NCBI GenBank assembly: GCA_000471045.1 | Contig: KI301992.1 | Location: 1,868,060-1,932,059 of the forward strand | Direction: 5' to 3' | Origin: an actinobacterium LLX17 | GTDB lineage: Bacteria > Actinomycetota > Actinomycetes > Propionibacteriales > Nocardioidaceae | Length of the DNA: 64,000 bases | In this document: in pieces, positions 35,842-48,105 of the stretch | How positions within the stretch are numbered: the stretch's first letter is position 1 | Layout of the letters: every line of letters starts with the position of its first letter | The notes under the pieces: generated by a model | Database searches by the model: none | What the model saw: only the letters and a program-made list of their open reading frames with translations | What the model was told of the DNA's origin: nothing | Position numbers and translations under genes: made by a program

Positions 35842-35847
35842 CCGGTC

Positions 35848-38010
35848 ATGCCCTTCACCCCTGCCCGACGTCACCGGCGCCTGCTGGCCGCGTCGACCGC
35901 TGCCGTGGCCGTGCTGGCCACCGGCACCCTCGCCCACGCGGCCGCCCCGACCGTCCGCGACTCGTCACCCGACGCCGCCGTCGCCCTCGAGGCCGTCGGC
36001 ACCTACGACAGCGGTGTCTTCGACGCCAGCGCGGCCGAGATCGTCGCGTTCCACGCCGGCACCGCACGCACCTTCGTGGTCAACGCCCAGTCGGGCCAGA
36101 TCGACGTGCTCGACGCTTCCGATCCCACCGCGCCGACGCTGATCGACAGCATCGAGGCTGCCGGCAACGGCGACATCACCGCCGGTGCCGTCGCCAACTC
36201 CGTGGTGGTACGCGCCGACGGCCTGGTCGTCGCCGCCATCGAGGCCCCCGTCAAGACCGACACCGGCTGGCTGCTCTTCCTCGACGCCCAGACGCTGGCT
36301 CCGCTCGGCACCGTGGAGGTCGGCGCACTGCCCGACATGGTCACGCTGACGCCGGGTGGCGCCCAGGCCGTCGTCGCCAACGAGGGCGAGCCCTCTGACG
36401 ACTTCACCGTCGACCCCGAGGGCTCCGTGTCCGTGGTGAACCTGCCGGAGACGCTGACGGCGCCGTCGCAGGACGCCGTCCGCACGGCCGACTTCACCGA
36501 GTTCGAGGAGGGCGGCAGCCTGACCCTCCCCGAGGGCGTGCGGGTCTTCGGCCCCGACGTCAACGGCGGCGTCAACCCCGTCTCGCACAACCTCGAGCCC
36601 GAGTACATCGCCGTCGCTCCCGACGGCACCACGGCCTACGCGGCCCTGCAGGAGGCCAACGCGGTGGCCGTCGTCGACCTGGCCACCGCGACCGTCACCG
36701 AGATCTGGTCGCTCGGCGCCAAGGACCACTCGCTGCCCGGCAACGGTCTCGACCCCTCCGACCGCGATGGCGGCATCAACATCGGCACCTGGCCGGTGCT
36801 CGGGCTGTTCATGCCTGACGGCATCAACGCCTATGACGCCGCCGGCTCGACGTACCTGGTCACCGCCAACGAGGGCGACGCCCGCGAGTTCGGCGACTAC
36901 GAGGAGCCCGCCCGCGTGAAGGACCTCGGCGACGGACTGCCGCCGATCTGCGACGGCGCGCCCGCGGCCGGACTCACCGGCGACGCGCAGCTGGGTCGCC
37001 TCAACATCAGCACCGCGTCGGGCCTGAGCGAGGACGGCACCTGCTACGAGGAGCTGTACTCCTTCGGCGGCCGGTCCTTCTCGATCTGGACGACCGACGG
37101 CACCCAGGTCTTCGACTCCGGCGACGAGTTCGAGCAGACCATCGCCCGCGTCGTGCCGGAGTACTTCAACTCCAACCACAGCGAGACGAACCTCGAGGGT
37201 CGCAGCGACGACAAGGGTCCCGAGCCCGAGAACCTGACGATCGGCCAGGTCGGCGACCGCACCTACGCGTTCATCGGCCTCGAGCGCGTCGGCGGCGTGA
37301 TGGTCTACGACATCACCGTCCCGGCCGCCGCGGAGTACGTCACCTACGTGAACCGCCGCGACTTCTCGATCTCGGCCGAGGACGACCTCGAAGGTGCCGC
37401 CGACCCGGCTGCCGTGCTTCAGCAGGCCGGTGACCTCGGCCCGGAGGGTCTGACGTTCGTGTCGGCCGAGGACTCCCCCACCGGCGAGGCGATGGTCGTC
37501 GTCGGCAGCGAGGTCTCCGGCACCACGACCTTCTGGACCGTCGCGGACCTCCAGGCCCCGGACCCGGCGCCGCTGGCCCTGACGGTCGAGACCCCGAGCG
37601 TGCCGGTCGGCGGCACCCTGTCGGGCTCCATCACCGGCGCGGAGCCGGGCGAGGAGCTCACGCTCACGCTGGGCCCATTGACGTCGGGCACCGAGGTGCT
37701 CGGCACGGTGACGGCCGACGCCGACGGCGCGGTCAGCTTCTCGGTGGCGCTGCCGGACTCGATCGCTCCGGGCACCTACCCGCTCGTCGCGTCCGGTCCT
37801 TCCGGCAGCGTGACGGCCAGCGTGACCGTGACGGCTGCGCCCGGCGCGGGCGGCGGCCACGGTGAGACGCCGGTCGGGAGCGGAGCCGACCGAGGCGCGC
37901 TGCCCGACGCGGGCACCGACGTCGCCCCGTGGCTGCTGGCGCTGGCCGCCGGCCTGATCACCGCCGGCACCTGGCTGGTGCGGCGTCGTCGCGGGGCCCA
38001 CGCGGCCTGA
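35848..38010 (+). CDS. Choice-of-anchor I family surface protein with LPDAG sorting-like end
   Basis: 720 residues. Signal peptide (RRHRRLLAASTAAVAVLATG ... AHA, ~1-30). The central part is a beta-propeller-like fold with repeats such as VTLTPGGAQAVVANEGEPSDDF, YLVTANEGDAREFGDYEEPARV and SNHSETNLEGRSDDKGPEPE, matching choice-of-anchor I proteins. An Ig-like domain follows (LTVETPSVPVGGTLSGSITG). The end LPDAG-TDVAP, one helix and RRRR form a sorting-type signal, probably for a sortase of the LPxTG/LAxTG kind. No sortase is in the window. Surface exposed; role unknown, though relatives often carry phosphatase-like activity. Confidence 0.88.
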   Translation: MPFTPARRHRRLLAASTAAVAVLATGTLAHAAAPTVRDSSPDAAVALEAVGTYDSGVFDASAAEIVAFHAGTARTFVVNAQSGQIDVLDASDPTAPTLIDSIEAAGNGDITAGAVANSVVVRADGLVVAAIEAPVKTDTGWLLFLDAQTLAPLGTVEVGALPDMVTLTPGGAQAVVANEGEPSDDFTVDPEGSVSVVNLPETLTAPSQDAVRTADFTEFEEGGSLTLPEGVRVFGPDVNGGVNPVSHNLEPEYIAVAPDGTTAYAALQEANAVAVVDLATATVTEIWSLGAKDHSLPGNGLDPSDRDGGINIGTWPVLGLFMPDGINAYDAAGSTYLVTANEGDAREFGDYEEPARVKDLGDGLPPICDGAPAAGLTGDAQLGRLNISTASGLSEDGTCYEELYSFGGRSFSIWTTDGTQVFDSGDEFEQTIARVVPEYFNSNHSETNLEGRSDDKGPEPENLTIGQVGDRTYAFIGLERVGGVMVYDITVPAAAEYVTYVNRRDFSISAEDDLEGAADPAAVLQQAGDLGPEGLTFVSAEDSPTGEAMVVVGSEVSGTTTFWTVADLQAPDPAPLALTVETPSVPVGGTLSGSITGAEPGEELTLTLGPLTSGTEVLGTVTADADGAVSFSVALPDSIAPGTYPLVASGPSGSVTASVTVTAAPGAGGGHGETPVGSGADRGALPDAGTDVAPWLLALAAGLITAGTWLVRRRRGAHAA

Positions 38011-38021
38011 CGCGCACCGAA

Positions 38022-38058
38022 CGTCGGCGGCGCCACTCGGGGGGTGGCGCCGCCGACG
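38022..38058 (+). terminator. Hairpin after the surface protein gene
   Basis: A perfect 15-bp stem: CGTCGGCGGCGCCAC (38022-38036) pairs with its complement at 38044-38058, loop of 7 nt. It lies 12 bp after the stop. No T-run follows, which is usual in high-GC actinobacteria. Confidence 0.75.
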
Positions 38059-38137
38059 ACCGTGCGGACACTGCCCGTGACACGGCCCACGTGGGGCCAG
38101 CATGCGGCGCTTGGCTGGCACCACGATGCTTGAGTCC

Positions 38138-40105
38138 ATGACCTCACCCAGCAGCGCCGCCCTGCGACGCCTGGCCGAGGCCCACGGTGTCGCGACGTCC
38201 TACGAGGGATCCGATCGCCTGCCGGTGGTCGTCGATCCGGTGATCGTCGTCGCCGTGCTGGCCCAGCTGGGCGTCGACGCGTCGTCCGACGCCTCGATCG
38301 AGCACGAGCTCGCCCGGCTCGACGATGACCCGCCGCTTCCGGGCACCATCGCGGTGACTCGAGGCACCGACCGCCCGGTCGAGGCCACCGGCACCGTGCA
38401 CCTCGAGGAGGGCGGCTCGGTCGACGTCGACGGCGTCCTGCCCGGCGACCTCCCCCTGGGCTACCACCGGCTCGAGACCGGCTCCCAGTCCGTCACGGTC
38501 GTCGTCGCCCCGGAGCGGATGCCGGACGTCCCCCGCACCTGGGGCTGGATGCTGCAGCTGTACTCCCTGCACTCCCCCGGGTCCTGGGGCATGGGTGACT
38601 ACGCCGACCTCGCCGAGACCGCGCGCCGATCCGCCACCGAGCAGGACGCCGGCGTGCTGCTGGTCAACCCGCTGCACGCCTTCGTGCCGTCGCGACCCCT
38701 GCAGCGCTCGCCCTACTCCCCGGCCACCCGACGCTTCGCCAATCCCCTCTACCTGCGGGTGACCGACGTCCCGGCGTTCGCGGAGGCCGACGACGAGACG
38801 CGTCGCGTCGTGCTCGACCTGGCGCCCTCCTTCACGGCCGACGAGCTGATCGACTTCGATGCCGTCTGGGACGCGAAGCATGCGGCGCTCGAGCTGCTCT
38901 GGCCGCTCGCCCGCGCCTCGGCCGCCCCCATGAGTGACCCCGTCACCGACCCCGACCTGAGCGCGTTCGCCACCTGGTCCGCCCTCGCCGAGAAGCACGG
39001 CGGCGACTGGCGACAGTGGCCCGCTGAGCTGCACGACCCCGCCGGCCCCGCCGTCGCCGCGGCCGCTGACGACCTGGCCGATCGCATCGCGTTCCACGCC
39101 TGGCTGCAGGAGCTGTGCCGCCAGCAGCTCGACGCCGCGCGCGAGGCGTCGCACGCGGCGGGGATGGCCGTCGGCATCATCCACGACCTCCCGGTGGGGG
39201 TCGACCCGGGCGGCGCCGACGCCTGGGCGATGCGTGACATCTTCGCGGGCGAGGTGCGCGTGGGCTGTCCCGCCGACGCGTTCAACGCCCTCGGCCAGGA
39301 CTGGGGACTGCCTCCATGGCGCCCCGACGCCCTGGCGGCCACCGGGTACGCCCCCTTCCGCGACGTCGTGCGCAGCGTGCTGCGCCACGGCGACGGCATC
39401 CGCGTCGACCACGTGGCCGGGCTCTGGCGGCTGTGGTGGATTCCGCCGGGAGAGCCTGCCCATCGCGGCACCTACGTGCACTACGACGCCGAGGCGATGC
39501 TGGCCGTCCTGACCCTGGAAGCCACCCGGGCCGGAGCCGTCGTCGTCGGCGAGGACCTCGGCACCGTGGAGGACGTCGTCACCGACACGATGCACGAGCG
39601 GGGCCTGCTCAGCTCGGCCGTGCTGTGGTTCGAGCGTGACTGGGACGCCCCTGGGCAGCCGCACGTGCCGCCGCGCGAGTGGGAGCCCGAGACGATGGCC
39701 ACCATCAGCACCCACGACCTGCCGACCGTCGCCGGCTGGCTGGCCGACGAGCGCGTGCGCGTGCAGGACGAGCTGAATCTGTTGGACGAGCCGGTCGAGA
39801 CGGTCCTCGCGCGCACCGCCGCCGACCGCGAGGCACTCGATGCGCTGCTGGCCGCCGAGGGGCTCGCCGACGTCGATCCGCTCGTCGGCCTGCACGCGGT
39901 CATCGCACCGTCGGCGTCGCGACTCGTGCTCAGCTCTCCCGCCGACGCCCTCGGGCAGCTGGCCCAGCCCAACCTGCCCGGCACCGTCGACGAGTACCCC
40001 AACTGGCGCATCCGCCTGCCGGTCGACCTCGACGCGTTCTTCGCCGACGAGCGCGTTCGCGCCGCGGTGGCGCCCCTGCGCGAGGCCCGTCCGGCCCACC
40101 CATGA
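38138..40105 (+). CDS. malQ: 4-alpha-glucanotransferase
   Basis: 655 residues from ATG 38138, GH77. It moves malto-oligosaccharide segments between glucans. Catalytic blocks: the nucleophile Asp in DGIRVDHVAGLWRLWWIP, the acid/base Glu in VVVGEDLGTVED and the third Asp in ATISTHDLPTVAGW. The N-terminal domain is the extended actinobacterial form. The stop overlaps or nears glgX1, so malQ-glgX-treY form an operon handling linear glucan. Confidence 0.95.
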   Translation: MTSPSSAALRRLAEAHGVATSYEGSDRLPVVVDPVIVVAVLAQLGVDASSDASIEHELARLDDDPPLPGTIAVTRGTDRPVEATGTVHLEEGGSVDVDGVLPGDLPLGYHRLETGSQSVTVVVAPERMPDVPRTWGWMLQLYSLHSPGSWGMGDYADLAETARRSATEQDAGVLLVNPLHAFVPSRPLQRSPYSPATRRFANPLYLRVTDVPAFAEADDETRRVVLDLAPSFTADELIDFDAVWDAKHAALELLWPLARASAAPMSDPVTDPDLSAFATWSALAEKHGGDWRQWPAELHDPAGPAVAAAADDLADRIAFHAWLQELCRQQLDAAREASHAAGMAVGIIHDLPVGVDPGGADAWAMRDIFAGEVRVGCPADAFNALGQDWGLPPWRPDALAATGYAPFRDVVRSVLRHGDGIRVDHVAGLWRLWWIPPGEPAHRGTYVHYDAEAMLAVLTLEATRAGAVVVGEDLGTVEDVVTDTMHERGLLSSAVLWFERDWDAPGQPHVPPREWEPETMATISTHDLPTVAGWLADERVRVQDELNLLDEPVETVLARTAADREALDALLAAEGLADVDPLVGLHAVIAPSASRLVLSSPADALGQLAQPNLPGTVDEYPNWRIRLPVDLDAFFADERVRAAVAPLREARPAHP

Positions 40106-40143
40106 ACCATCCCCCATCCACCGCAACACCTGAGGAGACCCCC

Positions 40144-42251
<2,108 letters not shown>

Positions 42252-42255
<4 letters not shown>

Positions 42256-44546
42256 CGGGCGCCGACGTACGGCCCGGGGTCCCGACGTCGACCTACCGGC
42301 TCCAGCTGCGGCCCGGCTTCGGCTTCGCCGAGGCCCGCGAGCTGGTGCCGTACCTGCGCGACCTCGGCGTGGGGGCGCTCTACCTCTCCCCCGTGCTCGA
42401 TGCCACGCCTGGCTCGACGCACGGCTACGACGTCACCGACCCCTCCCGCGCCCGCCCCGAGCTGGGTGGGGAGGACGAGCGTGCTGCGTTGATGGCGGCC
42501 GCCCGTGAGGCCGGTCTCGGCGTCGTGGTCGACATCGTGCCCAATCACATGTCGGTCGAGGTGCCCGAGGCGAATCCGTGGTGGTGGTCGGTGCTGACCG
42601 AGGGCGCCGACTCTCCGTATGCCGGTCACTTCGACATCGACTGGTCGCGCGGACGACTGCTGCTGCCAGTCCTGGGTGACGACGCCGACGTCGCTGAGCT
42701 GCGCGTCGAGGGCGACGCCTTGGTCTACTACGACCACCGGTTCCCGATCGCGCCCGATACCGGTGATGGCACTCCGCAGGAGGTGCACGACCGCCAGCAC
42801 TACGAGCTGGTCGGCTGGCGCCGTGGCAACGCCGAGCTGGGCTACCGCCGCTTCTTCGACATCACGTCGCTGGCGGCCATCCGGGTGGAGGACCCGCAGG
42901 TCTTCGACGACGCGCACCGCGAGGTGCTGCGCTGGGTGACCGAGGGTGACGTGACGGGCCTGCGGGTCGACCACCCGGACGGCCTGGCCGACCCCGGCGG
43001 CTACGCACGACAGCTGCGGGAGACCGCTCCCGACGCCTGGATCGTCGTCGAGAAGATCCTGCACCCCGGCGAGGGCCTCCCGGCCAGCTGGCCGGTCGAG
43101 GGCACTACGGGCTACGACGCGCTGCGCGAGGTCTCCGGCGTGCTGCTGGACCCCGCCGGCGAGGCGCCGCTGACGGCCCTGGCCGAACGACTCGGCACGC
43201 CGACGGACTATGCGGCCGTCGAGGAGGACGCCCGCCGCATGGTCACCGACCGCATCCTCGTGGCCGAGGTGCACCGCATCGCCGCTCTGCTGCGCGACGT
43301 CGCCCCCGAGCCGGCCCGCACCGCGGTCGCGGAGACGATGATCGCGTTCGGCGTCTACCGCTCCTACCTCCCCGAGGGTGAGAACACCTGGGCGCAGGCC
43401 ATCGAGCGGGCCCGCACACGTCGCCCCGACGTCGAGCCGGCGTTGCTCGCGCTCGACGACCAGGTGCGCGCCGAGCCCGACGGTGAGCTCGCCACCCGGA
43501 TCCAGCAGACCTCCGGCATGGTCGTGGCCAAGGGCACCGAGGACACGACGTTCTACCGCTACACGCGCTTCGCCGCCCTGACCGAGGTCGGCGGCTCCCC
43601 CGACGACTGGGGCGTCGACGTCGAGGCCTTCCACGGGCTCGCGGCCGCCCGCGAGGCGGCCCAGCCGGCCACGATGACGACCCTCACGACCCACGACACG
43701 AAGCGCTCGGAGGACACCCGCGCCCGCACCCTGGTGCTGGCCGAGGTGGCCGAAGAGGTGGGAGAGGCCGTCGAGCGGTGGAGCGCTGCGTGCGGCCTCG
43801 ACGAGCCGTCGCTGAACCTGCTGGCCTGGCAGACCCTGCTCGGCGCGTGGCCGATCTCCGACGAGCGCCTGTCCGACTACCTGCTCAAGGCGGCGCGCGA
43901 GTCCAAGCTGCGCACCACCTGGACAGAGCCGGACGAGGCCTTCGAGACCTCGGTCCGCGAGTGGCCCGCGCGCGTGCGGGCAGCCGTGGGCGACGAGGTC
44001 GAGGCGTTCGTGCAGAAGCTCGAGGCACCCGGCTGGACCACGTCGCTGTCGCAGAAGCTGCTGCAGCTCGCCGGGCCGGGCGTGCCCGACGTCTACCAGG
44101 GCACCGAGCTGTGGGACCTCTCGTTGGTCGACCCCGACAACCGGCGGCCCGTCGACTACTCCGAGCGCCGAGCACTGCTGGAGCGCTTCGCCGGCGGCTG
44201 GCTGCCGGACGTCGACGCCTCGGGCGCGGCCAAGGCTCTGCTGGTGCACCGGACGCTGACGTTGCGCCGCGACCGACCCGAGCTGTTCGACGGCTACCGG
44301 CCGCTGAGCGCCGACGGTCCGGCTGCCCAGCATGCTCTCGCGTCCGGCCGTTCCGACGACCTCGTCGCGGTGGTGACACGTCTTCCCGTCGGTCTCGAGC
44401 GCGCCGGGGGCTGGGGCGACACCGCTCTCGACCTCGGCGACGGGTCGTGGCGCGACGCGCTCACGGGTGCCCGTGTCGACGGTGGTCGCCAGCCGGTGGC
44501 ACGACTGCTCGGCCGCTACCCGGTGGCGCTGCTGGTGCGGGACTGA
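42252..44546 (+). CDS. treY: Malto-oligosyltrehalose synthase
   Basis: 764 residues, GH13. It turns the reducing end of a maltodextrin into an alpha,alpha-1,1 bond. Markers: TSTYRLQLRPGFGFAEARELVPYL at the N-terminus, VVDIVPNHMSVE, nucleophile Asp in VTGLRVDHPDGLADP, Glu in WIVVEKILHPGEGLP and the Asp in TTHDTKRSEDTRAR. ATGA overlap with glgX. It works with TreZ, 2 kb downstream. Confidence 0.96.
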
Positions 44547-44547
44547 G

Positions 44548-45354
44548 TCACACCCGCACGACCAGCGCGATCGCATCGACCAGCGCCACGACCAGGGCCG
44601 CCCGGAACGGCCACGGGGTCGGCGCCAGGCGTCCGGCGACGGCGATCACGGTGACAGTCGCGAGCACTCCGCCTGTTGCCGCCCACGGCCCGGCACCCCC
44701 GCCAAGCACCACCACGAACGACCCTGCGAGCAACAGCACCGTCGCGGCGTCGAGCGAGCGTCGCGCGCCCCACCGGTGTGGCAGGCCGTGCACGCCGGTG
44801 AGGCGATCCGCCTCCAGATCGGGCACCGCGTTGACCAGGTGTGCCCCGACGCCGAGCAGCGCGCCGGCAGTCGTCGCCCACCAGGCGGCCGGCTCCTCGG
44901 AGACGGCCAGGGACACGACCATCGGCATCAACCCGAAGCACAGGGCGTACGGCAGCCACGACCAGACCGTGCGCTTCAGCCCCAGGTTGTAGGCCCAACC
45001 CAGGGCGACGAGGGCCAGGTGCAGGAGCCCGGCACGGGGTCCCAGCGCCAGGGACCCGACGACGGCGCCGAGGACGGCCAGCCGGATCGCGATCCGCACC
45101 ACCACCGGGCTCAGCGCGCCGGTCGCGACCGGCTTGTCGGTGCGGCCGGCCACGCGGTCGCGGTCGGCATCGATCAGGTCGTTGCTCCACCCCACCGACA
45201 GCTGGCCGGCAAGCGCGGCGGCCCCGATCGTGGCGGCGGTCGCCACCGACGCGTCCTGCGCGACGGCCAGGAGCACCGCCAGAGTGGTCACGGCGACGCA
45301 CGGCTCGGGATGGCTGGCCCGGACGAGCGCGCCTCCCACGACCCCGACCGACAT
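44548..45354 (-). CDS. UbiA-family prenyltransferase
   Basis: 268 residues with about eight helices. The two Asp-rich motifs are NDLIDADRDRVAG (first, prenyl-PP/Mg2+) and NAVPDLEADRLTG (second). It would attach a prenyl chain to an aromatic or sugar-phosphate acceptor; the product is not evident. It lies against the direction of the trehalose genes, between treY and the aldo/keto reductase. A dispersed repeat encodes GGGAGPWAAT (~residues 217-227), probably in an external loop between the last helices. Confidence 0.88.
   Translation of the reverse strand: MSVGVVGGALVRASHPEPCVAVTTLAVLLAVAQDASVATAATIGAAALAGQLSVGWSNDLIDADRDRVAGRTDKPVATGALSPVVVRIAIRLAVLGAVVGSLALGPRAGLLHLALVALGWAYNLGLKRTVWSWLPYALCFGLMPMVVSLAVSEEPAAWWATTAGALLGVGAHLVNAVPDLEADRLTGVHGLPHRWGARRSLDAATVLLLAGSFVVVLGGGAGPWAATGGVLATVTVIAVAGRLAPTPWPFRAALVVALVDAIALVVRV
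44677..44703 (-). repeat. Dispersed GC hairpin repeat inside the UbiA gene
   Basis: Reverse-orientation copy with core GGCGGGGGTGCCGGGCCGTGGGCGGCA. It is in frame with the UbiA gene and translates to GGGAGPWAA, the same reading as in lhr (GGGAGPRAA). Confidence 0.8.
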
Positions 45355-45394
45355 GTCAGGAACCTACCCGCGCGCGAGGTGCCCAACCGGCCTC

Positions 45395-45400
45395 TAGGCT
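45395..45400 (+). promoter_or_regulatory. -10 element, predicted leaderless start of AKR-treZ
   Basis: TAGGCT lies 7 nt before ATG 45408. Confidence 0.45.
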
Positions 45401-45407
45401 CGACGGC

Positions 45408-46412
45408 ATGGAGTTCAGGTACCTCGGAAACAGTGGCCTCAAGGTCAGCGAGATCATCTACGGCAACTGGTTGACCCATGGGTCGCAGGTCGAGAACGAC
45501 GCCGCCCACGCCTGCGTGCGAGCCGCGCTCGACGCCGGCATCACGACGTTCGACACCGCCGACGTCTACGCCAACACCAAGGCCGAGTCGGTCCTGGGCG
45601 AGGCGCTGCAGGGCGAGCGGCGCGCGTCGCTCGAGATCCTCACCAAGGTCTACTGGCCCACGGGTCCCGGCGGACCCAACGACACCGGCCTGTCGCGCAA
45701 GCACATCATGGAGTCGATCGACGGCTCGCTGCAGCGCCTGCGCACCGACTACGTCGACCTCTACCAGGCCCACCGCTACGACGTCGAGACGCCGCTCGAG
45801 GAGACGATGCAGGCGTTCGCCGACGTCGTGCGGCAGGGCAAGGCGTTGTACATCGGCGTCAGCGAGTGGACCGCCGACCAGATCCGCGCCGGTCACGCGC
45901 TGGCGAAGGACCTCGGCATCCAGCTGATCTCGAACCAGCCGCAGTACTCGATGCTGTGGCGCGTCATCGAGGACCAGGTCGTGCCCACATCACGCGAGCT
46001 GGGCGTGTCACAGATCGTGTGGTCGCCGATCGCGCAGGGCGTGCTCACCGGCAAGTACGAGCCCGGCGCCCAGCCGCCCGAGGGCAGCCGCGCCACCGAC
46101 GAGAAGGGCGGCGCCGACATGATCAAGCGCTTCCTGGACGACCGGACCCTGGAGGCCGTGCAGAAGCTGCGGCCGATCGCCGACGGGCTGGGCATCACGA
46201 TGGCGCAGCTGGCCATCGCGTGGGTGCTCGCCAACGACAACGTCGCGGGCGCCATCGTCGGTGCGTCGCGTCCCGAGCAGGTCGAGTCCAACGCGGCCGC
46301 GGCGGGCATCCGCCTCGACGACGACGTCCTGCGGGCCGTCGACGAGGCGCTCGGCGACATCCCGGAGACCGACCCGGCCAAGACCCGCTCCCCCGAGGCC
46401 CGGGTTGCCTAG
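45408..46412 (+). CDS. Aldo/keto reductase (voltage-gated K+ channel beta-subunit type)
   Basis: 334 residues. MEFRYLGNSGLKVSEIIYGNW, FDTADVYANTKAESVLGEAL (catalytic Asp and Tyr), LTKVYWP (Lys), YVDLYQAHRYD (His), then NQPQYSMLWR and a C-terminal GASRPEQVESN for NADP binding. These match the KCNAB-like AKR group. An NADPH-linked carbonyl reductase with no obvious tie to trehalose. Its stop overlaps the treZ TTG start by 8 nt, so treZ is translated with it. It ends in the same last five residues (EARVA) as TreZ. Confidence 0.92.
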   Translation: MEFRYLGNSGLKVSEIIYGNWLTHGSQVENDAAHACVRAALDAGITTFDTADVYANTKAESVLGEALQGERRASLEILTKVYWPTGPGGPNDTGLSRKHIMESIDGSLQRLRTDYVDLYQAHRYDVETPLEETMQAFADVVRQGKALYIGVSEWTADQIRAGHALAKDLGIQLISNQPQYSMLWRVIEDQVVPTSRELGVSQIVWSPIAQGVLTGKYEPGAQPPEGSRATDEKGGADMIKRFLDDRTLEAVQKLRPIADGLGITMAQLAIAWVLANDNVAGAIVGASRPEQVESNAAAAGIRLDDDVLRAVDEALGDIPETDPAKTRSPEARVA

Positions 46413-48084
46413 CCTCGGCGGCAGCCCCCTCCGCGTCTGGTGCCCTGAGCTCGACCGCGTCCGCGTGCAGGTCGAGGGCACACCGCAGGACATGACCCGG
46501 GACGGCAGCACCGGCTGGTGGACCGCCGACGCCGAGGCGCCGCACGGCACCGACTACGCGTTCCTGCTCGGTGACGACGAGACACCCCTGCCCGACCCCC
46601 GGTCGCGCTGGCAGCCCGACGGCGTCCATGCCGCGTCGCGCACCTACGACCACGGCCGCTACGACTGGACCGACGCCGACTGGACCGGCCGGGAGCTCAC
46701 CGGCTCGGTCATCTACGAGCTGCACGTCGGCACGTTCACGCCCGAGCGCACCTTCGACGCCGCGATCGAGCGCCTCGACCACCTCGCCGACCTCGGTATC
46801 GACCTCGTCGAGGTGCTGCCGGTCAACAGCTTCGACGGCCCGCACGGCTGGGGCTACGACGGCGTGCTGTGGGGTGCGGTGCACGAGTCCTACGGCGGAC
46901 CCGACGGATTCAAGCGCTTCGTCGACGCCTGCCACGCCCGTGGCATGGGCGTCGTGCTCGACGTCGTCTACAACCACCTCGGTCCCTCCGGCGCGTACCT
47001 CGACCGCTTCGGCCCGTACTTCGCCGGCAGCACCGACTGGGGTGCCGCCCTGAACCTCGACGGCCCGCAGTCCGACGAGGTGCGGCAGTACGTGATCGAC
47101 AACGCGCTCGACTGGTTCGAGCACTTCCACGTCGACGCGCTGCGCCTCGACGCCGTGCACGCCCTGCGGGACACGCGCGCGCTGCCGCTGCTCGAGGAGA
47201 TCTCGGCACGCACGGCCGAGCTGGCGCAGCGGCTCGGCCGCCCGTTGTCGCTCGTGGCCGAGTCCGACCTCAACGACCCGCGCATGGTCACCCCACGCGA
47301 CCAGCACGGCCTCGGCATGGACGCCCAGTGGTGCGACGACGTGCACCACGCCCTGCACGTGTGGCTGACCGGTGAGACGGCCGGCTACTACGCCGACTTC
47401 GCCGCGCCCGATGCGCTCGCGAAGACGCTGCGCGGTGCGTTCTTCCACGACGGCACGTGGTCGTCGTTCCGCGAACGCACGCACGGGCGCCCCGTCGACA
47501 CCACGACCGTCCCCGGGTCGGCGTTCGTCACCTACCTGCAGGATCACGACCAGGTGGGCAACCGCGCCACCGGCGACCGCATCTCGGCCACCATCAGCCC
47601 CGGCCGACAGGTGTGCGGCGCGGCCATCGTGCTGCTGGGCCCGTTCACGCCGATGCTCTTCATGGGCGAGGAGTGGGCGGCCAGCACGCCATGGCAGTTC
47701 TTCGCGTCCTTCCCCGATCCCGAGCTGGCCGAGGCGGTGCGATCCGGTCGCCGTCGCGAGTTCGGGCGCCACGGCTGGGGCGAGTCCGAGGTGCCCGACC
47801 CGATGGACCACGCGACGGTCGAGCGCTCGACGCTGGTCTGGGACGAGCGCGACGAGCCGGCCCACGCCGACGTCCTGCGCGCCTACCGCGAGCTGATCGC
47901 CCTGCGCCGTGAGCACCCCGAGCTCCGCGACCCGTCGCTCGCCGACCTCGTGGTGGCCCAGGACGGGGCGCGGCTCGTGCTCCACCGCGGCTCGTTCAGG
48001 GTCGAGGTCGACCGCGGCGCGGAGCGGGTGACCGTCAGCCGGGGCGACGACGTCGCCTGGTCGTTCGAGGCGCGGGTTGCCTAG
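46405..48084 (+). CDS. treZ: Malto-oligosyltrehalose trehalohydrolase
   Basis: 559 residues, GH13. It cleaves free trehalose from the TreY product. After PLRVWCPELDRVRVQV (CBM48-like start) come SVIYELHVGTFTPERTFDAA, NSFDGPHGWGYDGVLW, the nucleophile Asp in VDALRLDAVHALRD, Glu in SLVAESDLNDPR and the third Asp in TYLQDHDQVGNRATGDR. The start is an unusual TTG at 46405, inside the aldo/keto reductase stop region; no ATG or GTG upstream fits, and the first ATG downstream would delete part of the N-domain. Confidence 0.94.
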   Translation: MPSLGGSPLRVWCPELDRVRVQVEGTPQDMTRDGSTGWWTADAEAPHGTDYAFLLGDDETPLPDPRSRWQPDGVHAASRTYDHGRYDWTDADWTGRELTGSVIYELHVGTFTPERTFDAAIERLDHLADLGIDLVEVLPVNSFDGPHGWGYDGVLWGAVHESYGGPDGFKRFVDACHARGMGVVLDVVYNHLGPSGAYLDRFGPYFAGSTDWGAALNLDGPQSDEVRQYVIDNALDWFEHFHVDALRLDAVHALRDTRALPLLEEISARTAELAQRLGRPLSLVAESDLNDPRMVTPRDQHGLGMDAQWCDDVHHALHVWLTGETAGYYADFAAPDALAKTLRGAFFHDGTWSSFRERTHGRPVDTTTVPGSAFVTYLQDHDQVGNRATGDRISATISPGRQVCGAAIVLLGPFTPMLFMGEEWAASTPWQFFASFPDPELAEAVRSGRRREFGRHGWGESEVPDPMDHATVERSTLVWDERDEPAHADVLRAYRELIALRREHPELRDPSLADLVVAQDGARLVLHRGSFRVEVDRGAERVTVSRGDDVAWSFEARVA

Positions 48085-48105
48085 ATGGCGGGCACACTGA
48101 CGAAC

